Below, piece by piece: positions 9,095 through 17,159 of a stretch of 64,000 nucleotides of DNA. A program made the translations under genes and the position numbers. Numbering within the stretch: the stretch's first letter is position 1; the number at the start of each line of letters is the position of its first letter. Below the pieces are notes generated by a model. The model was not told where the DNA came from. It did no database searches and saw nothing but the letters and a program-made list of their open reading frames with translations. Source of the stretch: CFX5 sp023384495 (GTDB lineage Bacteria > Chloroflexota > Anaerolineae > Caldilineales > Caldilineaceae); contig JASNZV010000008.1 of assembly GCA_048499455.1 (NCBI GenBank), positions 186,001 to 250,000 of the forward strand, written 5' to 3'.

Positions 9095-10141
9095 TCACTC
9101 TTCGCCGCGCAACAGGCGCAGGTAGCTATCATAGCGTTCGGCGCTGATCTGCCCGGCCTCGACCGCGGCGCGCACCGCGCACTCCGGCTCGTGATCGTGC
9201 GTGCAGCCGGGGTAGCGGCAGTTGTGCAAAAATGGTTTCATTTCGATAAAGTAGAAGCCGAGGTCGGCCGGGTCGATGTCATAGAGCCCTAGTTCGCGGA
9301 TGCCTGGGGTGTCGGCTACAAAGGTGTTTTCGCCAAAGGGCATAGACAGCAGATGGGCCGTGCGCGTCGTATGTTTGCCTTTGCCCTCAAAGCTGCGCAG
9401 GTCGCCCGTCTCTAGTTGCAATGTTGGGTGGATGGCGTTGAGTAGGCTGCTCTTGCCCACCCCACTCGGCCCGGTAACCACCGTAATGCGGTCACGCAGC
9501 AGATCGCGCAGCGCATCGATGCCTTGGCCCGTCTCGGCGCTGGCGTAGATCACCCGATAGCCAATCGCTTCATAGAGGGCAAACAATGCCTGAGCGTGCG
9601 CCAACCCGGTCACATCCACCTTGTTGACACAAATCGCCGTCGCCAGCTCGTTGCGCTCGGCGATCACCAAAAAGCGATCCAACATGCGCAGATGCGGCTC
9701 GGGCTGGGCCGCGGCAAAGACGACCAGCGCCTGGTCTGGGTTGGCAAGGATCACATCTTCGGCGGGCGTGTCCACACCGGGGCGCTGCCGGCTGAGCACG
9801 CTGTGCCGCTCTTCGACGGCTTCGATCTTGCCTCTGGCGTCGCCCTCGGGCAACACGGCCACACGGTCGCCCACAGCCACGAGTGTATCCTTGCCGCGTT
9901 CGAGCAACAGCCGCCCGCGCACCTCACACAGCCGCACACGGTGGTGGTCGCTGGCGTCGGTCTGCACATCATAATGATGGCCAAGGGCGCGAATCACAAC
10001 ACCGTTGACCAGATTGGTCGACAGCCTTTTGGGTTTCGGTTTGCGGCCCCGCTTTTGCTCATGTTGCAACAGCTCGTAGGGCAGATGTTTCTGGCGATTG
10101 GCCAAGGGCAACTCCGTGTGAACGCGGGTCGGAACAAGCAA
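9095..10141 (-). CDS. rsgA: Small ribosomal subunit-dependent GTPase A
   Basis: About 348 residues; a circularly permuted GTPase that helps late maturation of the 30S subunit. The permuted order is visible: G4 NKVD (near 172) comes before G1 GPSGVGKSS (near 222), then G3 DTPGIREL (near 279). An OB-fold precedes the GTPase domain, and a zinc-binding Cys/His cluster CRYPGCTHDHEPEC follows (near 305-320). No ATG lies near the N-terminus; the best start is a TTG at 10141. The TATAAT at 10153-10158 puts the predicted transcript start within about 5 nt of it, so the mRNA may be nearly leaderless. It is followed closely by pcrA. Confidence 0.93.
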   Translation of the reverse strand: MLVPTRVHTELPLANRQKHLPYELLQHEQKRGRKPKPKRLSTNLVNGVVIRALGHHYDVQTDASDHHRVRLCEVRGRLLLERGKDTLVAVGDRVAVLPEGDARGKIEAVEERHSVLSRQRPGVDTPAEDVILANPDQALVVFAAAQPEPHLRMLDRFLVIAERNELATAICVNKVDVTGLAHAQALFALYEAIGYRVIYASAETGQGIDALRDLLRDRITVVTGPSGVGKSSLLNAIHPTLQLETGDLRSFEGKGKHTTRTAHLLSMPFGENTFVADTPGIRELGLYDIDPADLGFYFIEMKPFLHNCRYPGCTHDHEPECAVRAAVEAGQISAERYDSYLRLLRGEE

Positions 10142-10152
10142 CGACTGACGAA

Positions 10153-10161
10153 ATTATACCA
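10153..10161 (-). promoter_or_regulatory. Extended -10 promoter (TGGTATAAT) for rsgA-pcrA
   Basis: Reads TGTGGTATAATTTCGT on the minus strand, the same string as upstream of the radical SAM gene. Counting 6-8 nt from the -10 puts the transcript start at about 10146, a few bases before the TTG start at 10141. That leaves no room for a Shine-Dalgarno site. Confidence 0.5.
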
Positions 10162-10225
10162 CAGGCTGACCATGTTTGGCATCATTCGGTGTGGGTGGGG
10201 TGCGCCCAGGATTGAGGGCAGCGCA

Positions 10226-10256
10226 GGTGACAGTCGCTTCCAACGTGACTGTCACC
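10226..10256. repeat. GACAGTCGC-type hairpin, copy 1 (maf-rsgA spacer)
   Basis: GGTGACAGTCGC pairs with GTGACTGTCACC across a 7-nt loop (12 bp, one G-T). It shares core GACAGTCGC...AACG..GA.TGTC with the hairpin at 12200-12242, while the outer clamp bases differ and still pair. No U-tract on either strand. Confidence 0.55.
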
Positions 10257-10263
10257 GCACAGG

Positions 10264-10917
10264 CTAAGAGGTGGCCAATCGGCAGCAACGGAAGGCTGTG
10301 TGGCGCTGGCAGACTGCGGCCACGGCCAAAGCCGGCGCGACGCCATACGGACGGAGCAGGTCACAGAGGTCGCCCAGCGGCAGGCCAATCACGCCGGCGG
10401 CGCAACCCGTGAGCGCCGCCACAGGCGCAAATTCGGGGTGCTGGATCGCATAGGCGCCGGCCTTGTCCAGCGGGTCGCCCGTGGCGACATAGGCGGCCAG
10501 TTCGGTGTTGCTATAGGGGCGCATGGCAACCTGGGTTGTGTTGATGCATGTGGATTGCGTCCCGCTTTGTGTATCGACCACGCTGACCGCGGTGTGTACT
10601 TCGTGCGTGCGGCCGCGCAGTTGGGCAAGCATGGAAGCGGCTTCGACGTCGTTCGCCGGCTTGCCCAGGATGGTTGCGCCCAAGGCCACAACGGTATCGG
10701 CGGCAATGACCAACTGCGTTTCCCCGCCAGCCGGTAGCCGGCCGGCTACGGCGCGCGCTTTAGTCTCCGCCAGCCGCTCGGCCAGGCAAGCCGGCGCTTC
10801 GTTCACGTGGGGCGATTCGTCAATGTCGGCGACAACAACCGTAAATTCCAGTCCCAGCTCGCGCAAGAATTGCTGGCGGCGCGGGCTGGCCGAGGCAAGG
10901 ACAAGCTGATGCGTCAC
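10264..10917 (-). CDS. maf: Maf family nucleotide pyrophosphatase
   Basis: About 217 residues; hydrolyses non-canonical or modified nucleoside triphosphates (dTTP/UTP-type house-cleaning). The family hallmarks are in order: LASASPRRQ (P-loop-like substrate site), VVADIDES, the catalytic region ADTVVALGATILGKP, LRGRTHEVHTAVSV, and the ATGDPLDKAGAYAIQ signature. The start is taken as the GTG at 10917, which has GGAG 8 nt upstream; a TTG 6 nt earlier would be too close to it. The last 20 or so residues extend past the usual Maf end and are Cys/Arg-rich. It is oriented like rsgA, 122 nt away across a hairpin. Confidence 0.92.
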   Translation of the reverse strand: MTHQLVLASASPRRQQFLRELGLEFTVVVADIDESPHVNEAPACLAERLAETKARAVAGRLPAGGETQLVIAADTVVALGATILGKPANDVEAASMLAQLRGRTHEVHTAVSVVDTQSGTQSTCINTTQVAMRPYSNTELAAYVATGDPLDKAGAYAIQHPEFAPVAALTGCAAGVIGLPLGDLCDLLRPYGVAPALAVAAVCQRHTAFRCCRLATS

Positions 10918-11109
10918 GGGCAATGCTCCAGATTGCTTGTGAATTACAGGCTGAATCCGAGATGGCTTCTATTCTCACACTGGCCGGCGCTGCGGCCAAA
11001 TCGAGCGATTGACTTGCGTGAATAGTTGATTGGTGGCACGATTGGGAAGAGGTTCTTCCTTACGATTCATCAAACGAGCAATTTAGCAAACGAAGCGAAG
11101 GAATTCAAC

Positions 11110-12135
11110 ATGAGCAACGAGGCCCAACCGCAAACGATTGTGCGGATGGCAATGGTGGGCACGGGCGGCATGGCCCGCCATCACGCAGTGCGGATTGCCC
11201 AGCAGCAGGACACAACCCGCCTCGCCCTGGTCTGCGAGCCGTCGGGGGATGCATACGAAGCCTTCTGCTCCCGGCTTGAAGAGCTCGGCGTGGAGCCGCC
11301 CCCCAACGTGCCCGATCTGGAGACGCTGCTCAAGCGCCACGGTGACGAATTGGACGCCGCCTTTATCATTACGCCCCACGCGCTCCATCACGACCAGGCC
11401 AAAGCCTGCCTGGAGGCAGGGGTGGATGTGCTGCTGGAAAAACCAATGGTGATGAACGCGCAGGAGGCCGAGAGCCTGATTGAGACGCGCGACCGCACAG
11501 GCCGGCTGCTAGTCGTCTCGTTCAACGGCAGCCTGTCGCCCCAGGTGCGCACAGCCGTCACCATGCTGCGCGGCGGGGAACTTGGCCCCATCCTCAACGT
11601 CAGCGCCACCGTTTGGCAGAACTGGAAGCTCTCCACCACGGGCCTCTGGCGGCAGAACCCAGTCATGTCTGGGGGAGGCTTTCTCTTCGATACCGGCGCC
11701 CACATGCTCAACACCGTCACCGACCTCGTGGGCGAAGATTTTGCCGAAGTAGCAGCCTGGCTCGACAACCGGGGCGCGCCGGTCGATATTCTGGGCGCAG
11801 TGATGGCGCGCACCCGTTCCGGCGTATTGGTGACCATGAACGCTTGCGGTGAAGCCATCAAGTCGTGCCATTCAGATGTGCGGGTCTTCTGCGCCAAGGC
11901 GATCTTGCGCACCGGTGTGTGGGGCGAACGGCTCCAACTCCAGCGCGACGGCCAGGCCGATCTCATGCCGGTGCGCGTCCCCGCGTCACTAGGCCAGTGG
12001 GAGCAATTTTTGCGCGTGCGGCGGGGCGAGCTTGCCAACCCGTGCCCGCCCGAGGTTGGCCTGCGCATGGCGCGGCTGTGGGACGCCATCCAGGAGTCGG
12101 CCCGCCAAGGGGGCAGACCAGTGGCGTGCGGATAA
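11110..12135 (+). CDS. Gfo/Idh/MocA family NAD(P)-dependent oxidoreductase
   Basis: About 341 residues. The N-terminal Rossmann fold shows MVGTGGMARHHAVR (near 14-27), the acidic region after it, and the classic EKPMVMNAQEAE motif (near 112) whose lysine sits at the active site. The C-terminal alpha/beta substrate domain contains SGGGFLFDTGAHMLNTV. The family oxidises or reduces sugars, inositols and related polyols with NAD(P); the substrate here cannot be named. The start at the ATG at 11110 follows AAGGA. It diverges from maf; the 192-nt spacer 10918-11109 shows nothing specific. It ends before a strong hairpin at 12200. Confidence 0.88.
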   Translation: MSNEAQPQTIVRMAMVGTGGMARHHAVRIAQQQDTTRLALVCEPSGDAYEAFCSRLEELGVEPPPNVPDLETLLKRHGDELDAAFIITPHALHHDQAKACLEAGVDVLLEKPMVMNAQEAESLIETRDRTGRLLVVSFNGSLSPQVRTAVTMLRGGELGPILNVSATVWQNWKLSTTGLWRQNPVMSGGGFLFDTGAHMLNTVTDLVGEDFAEVAAWLDNRGAPVDILGAVMARTRSGVLVTMNACGEAIKSCHSDVRVFCAKAILRTGVWGERLQLQRDGQADLMPVRVPASLGQWEQFLRVRRGELANPCPPEVGLRMARLWDAIQESARQGGRPVACG

Positions 12136-12199
12136 GCTCGGGCCAGTCGAGCGCAAAAACGCACAGCGTCCGGCGCTGTGCATCGATCATCTCCACACA

Positions 12200-12242
12200 A
12201 ACAGCGGGGACAGTCGCCTTGAACGCGATTGTCCCCGCTGTT
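12200..12242. repeat. GACAGTCGC-type hairpin, copy 2 (possible bidirectional terminator)
   Basis: AACAGCGGGGACAGTCGC (12200-12217) pairs with GCGATTGTCCCCGCTGTT (12225-12242): an 18-bp stem with one G-T and a 7-nt loop. It lies between the convergent oxidoreductase and B-repeat protein genes. No U-tract follows. It is related to the hairpin at 10226-10256. Confidence 0.6.
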
Positions 12243-12284
12243 GGCTTACTTGCTATCTTTCCGTAAACACTCAGCAGTTTTGGC

Positions 12285-12328
12285 AGCCTATCCGTACAGG
12301 GGGCGTCTGCACCGTGTACGGATAGGCT
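12285..12328. repeat. CCTATCC-ended palindrome, copy 1
   Basis: AGCCTATCCGTACA (12285-12298) is the exact reverse complement of TGTACGGATAGGCT (12315-12328), giving a 14-bp stem with a 16-nt loop. The ends match the palindrome at 19675-19748 (CCTATCCG/CGGATAGG), but the inner arm bases differ. It stands 18 nt from the stop of the B-repeat gene. Confidence 0.6.
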
Positions 12329-12346
12329 CGTAGCGCTCTCGAACGG

Positions 12347-15300
12347 CTACCGGCGAACCACCGGCAGGAACAGGGTCGTCTGCCCCTGCACGGGCTCATC
12401 CACCGGGTCCAGATTGGTGGGGCTACAGAGACCGGCGTCCCACGTCAGGTCGGTCTGCCCATCGACCAGCGTCGCCAGCGTGGTGCGCCCGATATCCGAG
12501 TCGGTGGCAATCGGCGCCGCGTCGCTGTCCAGCGCGATGTTGTCACCCTGCTTGACCGGTGCAAAGCGGAAGTCGGGCGGGCGGACAAACTCCAAGAAGT
12601 ATTCCCCGGCGTCCAGGTTGTTAAACCGGTAGCGCCCGTTGGCGTTGGTCTGCGTCGCGCCTACCAGTTCGCCATTGGCCTTGAAGAGGCGGACGGTGAC
12701 GTCGGCTACGCCCTGTGAATTGACCTCCTGCACCCCATCACAGCTCTCATCGAGCCAGACAAAGTCGCCGATGGCGGCCAGCGTCTGGCCGGATTCGCCG
12801 CAACCCTGGCAGAGGCCAAAATCGACCGTTGGGTTGTAGTTCGGGTCGTCGTCGGTTGGGCTGGTCGGCTCGCCGCCCACCGTCAACGTCACAGGCAGGG
12901 CGCGGATGATGCGCGGGTTGGCCGTTGCGGTGCCGTTGTCATCGTTGTCGACATCGTTGTCTGGGCTTGGCGCAGGCTCGAAGGGCGGATCAGGGTCGCC
13001 GGGGGCGCCGCCAGTGCTGCTATTGTAGCCTTCGGGCGCCTCGATCTCGATGATGTACTGCCCCGGGAAGAGATCGTCAAAACGATAGTTGCCGTTGGCG
13101 TCGGTGGTGGTCGTCGCAAGCAAGGTGACGCCATCCACCGCAAACAGCCGCACGGGGATGTCGGGCATGCCAGGCTCGCCCGGGTCCACCATGCCACTGT
13201 TATTCACATCTTCCCACACCAGGTTGCCCACCGACACCAGGCCATAGATGCCCATGTCGAGGGTCAGATCCTCTTCGCCGGCGGCCAGGACACGACTATT
13301 GCCGGTGCGCCCGGTGGCCGGGTCGGCGTCGCTGTCGAGAGCGTCGGATACGCCCGCTGCGTTCTGCGTGGTGACGCTGTAGCCCAGGGGCAGCGCGCCC
13401 AAGTCAAAAATCACGTAGTATTGGCCTGGCGCCAGGTCGTCAAAGAGATAGAGGCCGCTGGCGTCTGTCTCTGTGACCGCCACCTGCTGGTCGTCCGCGG
13501 CGTTGAAGAGCGTCACGCGCACGCCAGCCACGCCCGGCTCACCCAGGTCTTGCCGCCCATTGAAGTTGGCGTCGACCCAGACATAATCGCCGACGCGCAC
13601 CGTGGCCAATTGCACCAGGCCCATATCGAGCGTGCGGTCGATAGCCCCACTGGGTAGGAAGGGTGTGGCGGCTGTTTGCCCGTTGCTGGGGTTGGCGTCC
13701 GAGTCGATGGCATCGTCGTCACCGACGTTCGGGGTGGTGATCACAAAGCCGGTTGGCAACGTCGTCACATCGAAGATGACGAAGTAGCTGCCCGGCGGCA
13801 AATTGGTGAAGAGATATTCGCCATTGGCGTCGGTGACCTGGGGCGGAACGGCGGCGCCGGCCACATCGGTGGCGGGCTGGCCGTTTGCTGTAAAGATGCG
13901 CACTGTCACATCGGGTGCGCCTGGCTCGCCGGCGTCTTGCAGGCCATTCCCATTCTCATCGAACCAGACAAAGTCGCCCACGCTCACGGGTGCGAAAAAG
14001 CCAAAGTCCACCGTCAGGTTGCCGTTTTGGTCGAGCGCGTTGCCGCTCCCCAGGCTGCACAGGGCTTCACCCGTCGGTTCGCTGTTGAGGCTGAGGGTCA
14101 CCACATCAGTGCGGATGGCGCCGGCCACAAAGGCGTCATTGCCGTTGTCATCGAGGTCGATGTCCGTGTTGGGGCTGGGCGCCAAGCCGTTGACGCTGTT
14201 GCCTGTGCTGCTTAACAGACCAGCCAACGGGCCGCCCGGCGCAAAATTGGACGCAGCGATCTCAACAACGTAGTTGCCGCTGCGCAGATTGTCGAGCAGG
14301 TAGCAGCCATCGGCGGCCGAGACCGCGGTGGCCGGCTGGTTGTTAACATTGAGCACCGGGTTTCCGGCCTGGTCGAGCAGATTGACGACAACACCGCCGA
14401 TCCCTGGCTCATCGCCGTTGAGAAGGCCATCATTCGATACACCGGCGCCGGCGCCGTTATCGAGCCAGATGCGGTTGCCAATCGCAAAGACGCGCCCAAT
14501 ATGGTGGCTGGGATCGGTGTCGGTGACCGGCTTGGTGGGGTCGATGGTGGGCGTACCCGTCACCACCGCGGTATTGGCGTATTGGCCGGGCGAGGCGATG
14601 CCGGTGAGCACACAGGTCATCGACTGACCCGGCAACAACTGCGTCAACGGGCAGGTAATGCCGCCCTCTTTGTCGTCGACCAACGTCACATTGGTCAGCG
14701 TCACGTTGCCCGTATTGGTAATATCGTAGGTCCACGTCACCACATCGCCCACGCCCACTTCAGGGCCGGTCGGCGTGTCGGCGTCCTCCCCGTTGGTAAA
14801 CTTCTTGAGACGGACCGACGAGGTCGTACGCCAGAGTCCGGCATCGATGGTCAGGTTCGTTTCGCCGGCGGCCAGCGTCACCGGCCCTGATTTGCCGGTA
14901 ACCGGGTCAGCATCCGAATCGATAGCGTCGTCGGCGCCCTGGTTGCGCAAGGTCACCGCATAGTTAGCGGGCGGGGTAAACAACACCTCATAGCAGCCGG
15001 GCTGCAGGTCAGTGAAGCCATAGATGCCGTTGGCGTCGGTTGTGGTCGTATCGAGCGTGTTTTGCGGCGTGTTGCAGTCGAGCAGCGTGACCGTCACATC
15101 AGGAACGCCCGGTTCGCCGACGTCTTGGATGCCATCGCGGTTCAGGTCTTCCCAGACAAAGTCGCCCAGCGCGGCCAGTTGTTGGGGAGGTGAGATCACC
15201 ACCGTGCTCGCCAACCAGCTAAACGAGGCCGGGAGCCTACCGTTGTTATCATCGTCACGCGAGAATGGCTGGACTGTAATGCTGGTGACACCGGCGGGCA

Positions 15301-16102
15301 CGTCCACATCCAAAATGAGTGTGTCCCATTCGGGGCCTTGGTTGCTGTTGAGGGCATTTTTGATCGGCGGCAGCGCCACATCTCCCACCGTCACCTCGAT
15401 GGAGCTGGGGCGAATCTGGTCTTTGGCGTTGGGGGCAACACTGCCAAAAAACATGGGGATGGTCGCCGTCCGTGGGAAGGGAGCCGGGGCAAAGGTGTAG
15501 GTCTGGGCGACCGCCACACCGCGCGCGCCGGTGAAGTTGGCGAACGCCACGTCGATGCCATCGCGCACAATAATCTCTGCCGGGCTAGAGCCGTCGTCGA
15601 TGATCACCATAATCCCGGCGCCATTATTCTCGTCCGATCCAAAATCGAGGCCGTCGACCACAACCTCGTTGGGGGTTGCGCTGGGCGACACGACGCCGAG
15701 GTTGGTGATATCAGCGCGATAGGTTGAGAAGTAATAGCGGCCAGATGAGCGTGAAAAGAAGAAGGTAGGACCACCGATCAGGACGCCGGTGACGTTGTTG
15801 CCGTTGACCAACATGGTGTTGTCGCCGGCATTGCCATCGCCAATCGCGCCGCCCGACCAATAGATCAGCACCTGCTTGACGGTAACGCCAGGCGGAATCG
15901 GCAACGTGATCGTTTGCGGTTGCCCTGCTTCCAACCCGACGCCGCTGGCGACAATTCCAGTGCCGGTGGCAATTGGGATGGACGGTGGGCCCAGCACCTC
16001 AGTGCCGTCGGCCAGGGCAACGTCCGTGGTGATGGTCAGCGTAAACGCTAGACCCAATAATGTAGCAACTGCAAACAGTGCTAGTCGTGTGGATAATCTC
16101 AT
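12347..16102 (-). CDS. Large secreted protein with six SdrD-type B repeats and a DUF11-like domain
   Basis: About 1251 residues. The ATG at 16102 has AGGAG about 10 nt upstream and begins a clear signal peptide (MRLSTRLALFAVATLL... ALA); an in-frame start 117 nt earlier would bury it. Residues about 40-300 form an N-terminal adhesin-like domain. Six B-type repeats follow, each opening with a (V/I)G(D/N)xxWxDxNxxGxxDxxEPG-like motif, near residues 310, 537, 705, 834, 957 and 1109. A DUF11-like domain (DVVTWTYDITNTGN) sits near 430-530 between the first and second. In the SdrD family such repeats bind calcium and act as rigid stalks. The protein ends TTLFLPVVRR with no LPXTG motif. Likely exported and surface-associated; the ligand is unknown. 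Confidence 0.88.
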   Translation of the reverse strand: MRLSTRLALFAVATLLGLAFTLTITTDVALADGTEVLGPPSIPIATGTGIVASGVGLEAGQPQTITLPIPPGVTVKQVLIYWSGGAIGDGNAGDNTMLVNGNNVTGVLIGGPTFFFSRSSGRYYFSTYRADITNLGVVSPSATPNEVVVDGLDFGSDENNGAGIMVIIDDGSSPAEIIVRDGIDVAFANFTGARGVAVAQTYTFAPAPFPRTATIPMFFGSVAPNAKDQIRPSSIEVTVGDVALPPIKNALNSNQGPEWDTLILDVDVPAGVTSITVQPFSRDDDNNGRLPASFSWLASTVVISPPQQLAALGDFVWEDLNRDGIQDVGEPGVPDVTVTLLDCNTPQNTLDTTTTDANGIYGFTDLQPGCYEVLFTPPANYAVTLRNQGADDAIDSDADPVTGKSGPVTLAAGETNLTIDAGLWRTTSSVRLKKFTNGEDADTPTGPEVGVGDVVTWTYDITNTGNVTLTNVTLVDDKEGGITCPLTQLLPGQSMTCVLTGIASPGQYANTAVVTGTPTIDPTKPVTDTDPSHHIGRVFAIGNRIWLDNGAGAGVSNDGLLNGDEPGIGGVVVNLLDQAGNPVLNVNNQPATAVSAADGCYLLDNLRSGNYVVEIAASNFAPGGPLAGLLSSTGNSVNGLAPSPNTDIDLDDNGNDAFVAGAIRTDVVTLSLNSEPTGEALCSLGSGNALDQNGNLTVDFGFFAPVSVGDFVWFDENGNGLQDAGEPGAPDVTVRIFTANGQPATDVAGAAVPPQVTDANGEYLFTNLPPGSYFVIFDVTTLPTGFVITTPNVGDDDAIDSDANPSNGQTAATPFLPSGAIDRTLDMGLVQLATVRVGDYVWVDANFNGRQDLGEPGVAGVRVTLFNAADDQQVAVTETDASGLYLFDDLAPGQYYVIFDLGALPLGYSVTTQNAAGVSDALDSDADPATGRTGNSRVLAAGEEDLTLDMGIYGLVSVGNLVWEDVNNSGMVDPGEPGMPDIPVRLFAVDGVTLLATTTTDANGNYRFDDLFPGQYIIEIEAPEGYNSSTGGAPGDPDPPFEPAPSPDNDVDNDDNGTATANPRIIRALPVTLTVGGEPTSPTDDDPNYNPTVDFGLCQGCGESGQTLAAIGDFVWLDESCDGVQEVNSQGVADVTVRLFKANGELVGATQTNANGRYRFNNLDAGEYFLEFVRPPDFRFAPVKQGDNIALDSDAAPIATDSDIGRTTLATLVDGQTDLTWDAGLCSPTNLDPVDEPVQGQTTLFLPVVRR

Positions 16103-16351
16103 TCGTGTTTTCTCCTGCAACCTCTGGTCGGTTTCGGTTCCAACGAGCTTGTATAGCGTGCGTGACGCCCTCGATGAATAGGTTGGGTCAAGCGTGTCAC
16201 TCGTACCGGTATGGGTCAACCCTCAGGGTGAGTCATTCGACCGGCCAGGAAGCCGCTCGAATGCGGAGTCGATGGGGGTCGAGGCGGCATGCAATTCATG
16301 GATGTGAATGCTCTGAAAAACAGGAGTCATGCCGGTAGCGGCATCTCCTAC

Positions 16352-16444
16352 GATACCGGGCGCTGTTTGAAAACCGGCGGTAGTCGAAGGGGAAAGCAGC
16401 CTCGCAAAGTCCGGTTTTCAAAGCAACCGCAGGATAGCGCCGGC
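16352..16444 (+). repeat. Three-copy structured intergenic repeat, copy 1
   Basis: Core TTTGAAAACCGG (from 16366) pairs exactly with CCGGTTTTCAAA (to 16422). The conserved tail AGCAACCGCAG follows. An outer arm GGCGCT (about 16359-16364) can pair with AGCGCC (16436-16441). The other copies are at 36964-37050 and 50101-50211, all on the same strand. The inner second stem is degenerate in this copy. Confidence 0.65.
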
Positions 16445-16873
16445 CACCTGCCGCCCAACAGTGGCGGGCAACGGCGTAATGAATGTCGAAACGAGCGTAT
16501 CACCATTCGTACGCCAATCGATTGAAGTCTCCGGGCATTGTATCGTACTTTTGTCGCATAGCATAGTTCGACAAACTGACGATTTTGCTACGCAATGTCT
16601 CCACATTAGCGATCAGTTGCGCCTTCACAATTGGAGCCCCAGGGCCACCATTGATTGCGACAAAGGTATGACCGATGCCTGCCGTAAAAAGCAAGCTAAC
16701 GCCCCGACGCCTACGACAAATGATGGAGCGCTGCCCTGAACATCATAGCGCAGTTTGCCCCGCGCATAGCTTTCGTTTCGCTGACAAGGTCGAACGTTAT
16801 TTATTTGACAGGCCGCCCGCAGCCGTCACCGATTGACGGACAAGCTCAAAGCGATTCCTCGCGCGTGCGCCAG

Positions 16874-16902
16874 TTGACAAGCAAAATCATCTCGATTATA
16901 CT
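16874..16902 (+). promoter_or_regulatory. Sigma-70-type promoter of the ilv leader and operon
   Basis: TTGACA at 16874-16879 and TATACT at 16897-16902 are separated by exactly 17 nt. The -35 is perfect and the -10 has five of six consensus bases. The start is predicted 6-8 nt after the -10, at 16908-16910, coinciding with the ATG of the leader ORF at 16909. It is the best promoter I see in the window. Confidence 0.75.
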
Positions 16903-16908
16903 TCGTAC

Positions 16909-17019
16909 ATGCAACAGCCTTATGATACGCACTCCAACCTGGTCGTAGCGATTATTGGCGGGCTTCTGGTCCTTGTAGGCTGGAGGCCATTACTGGTTGG
17001 AGAAGTGGCGACAGCATAG
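16909..17019 (+). CDS. Branched-chain amino-acid leader peptide (ilv attenuator ORF), probably leaderless
   Basis: A 36-codon ORF starting MQQPYDTHSN. Fourteen of its 36 residues are Leu, Val or Ile, ten of them packed into residues 11-23 (LVVAIIGGLLVLV). It stands between a consensus promoter and an intrinsic terminator upstream of ilvB, the layout of ribosome-mediated attenuation: ribosome stalling at Leu/Val/Ile codons would favour read-through when branched-chain amino acids are scarce. Its ATG coincides with the predicted transcription start, so translation would be leaderless; I see no Shine-Dalgarno. The hydrophobic run could instead be one membrane segment of a small protein; synteny and the terminator make the leader reading better supported. 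Confidence 0.7.
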   Translation: MQQPYDTHSNLVVAIIGGLLVLVGWRPLLVGEVATA

Positions 17020-17044
17020 CGCCTGCGCCGAGCACGGTCATCGC

Positions 17045-17078
17045 AGACCCTTCCCAACCGGGAAGGGTCTTTTTGTTT
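17045..17078 (+). terminator. Intrinsic terminator (attenuator) upstream of ilvB
   Basis: AGACCCTTCCC (17045-17055) pairs with GGGAAGGGTCT (17060-17070) across a 4-nt AACC loop, followed by TTTTGTTT. It lies 26 nt after the leader-peptide stop and about 80 nt before the ilvB start. A candidate competing stem uses CTGCG (from about 17023) with CGCAG ending at 17046, which overlaps the base of the terminator. Confidence 0.8.
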
Positions 17079-17159
17079 CGTGTTCTTTATTGTTTCGTTC
17101 GTAGTGCCGATCCGAATCAGGACTCGAACGCTGATTTTGCGACCAAGGAGAGCTTTGAT

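Larger units (their letters stand above)
16103..16908. other. Long intergenic region between the B-repeat gene and the ilv leader
   Basis: About 800 nt, visibly richer in A+T than its neighbours from about 16470 on. It holds the structured repeat copy 1 (16352-16444), a TGCCGCC/GGCGGGCA hairpin just after it, and the ilv promoter at its right end. I see no gene with a credible start and coding signature. A 64-codon minus-strand frame at 16500-16694 exists but starts with TTG and lacks a ribosome site. Confidence 0.5.

Noticed and set aside
16103..16219. In-frame N-terminal extension of the B-repeat protein
   Set aside because: The ATG at 16102 has the ribosome site and begins the signal peptide; the extension would bury it.
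16500..16694. 64-codon minus-strand ORF in the long spacer
   Set aside because: TTG start, no Shine-Dalgarno, and the region is dense with repeats. It may be a decayed gene end but I cannot support it.
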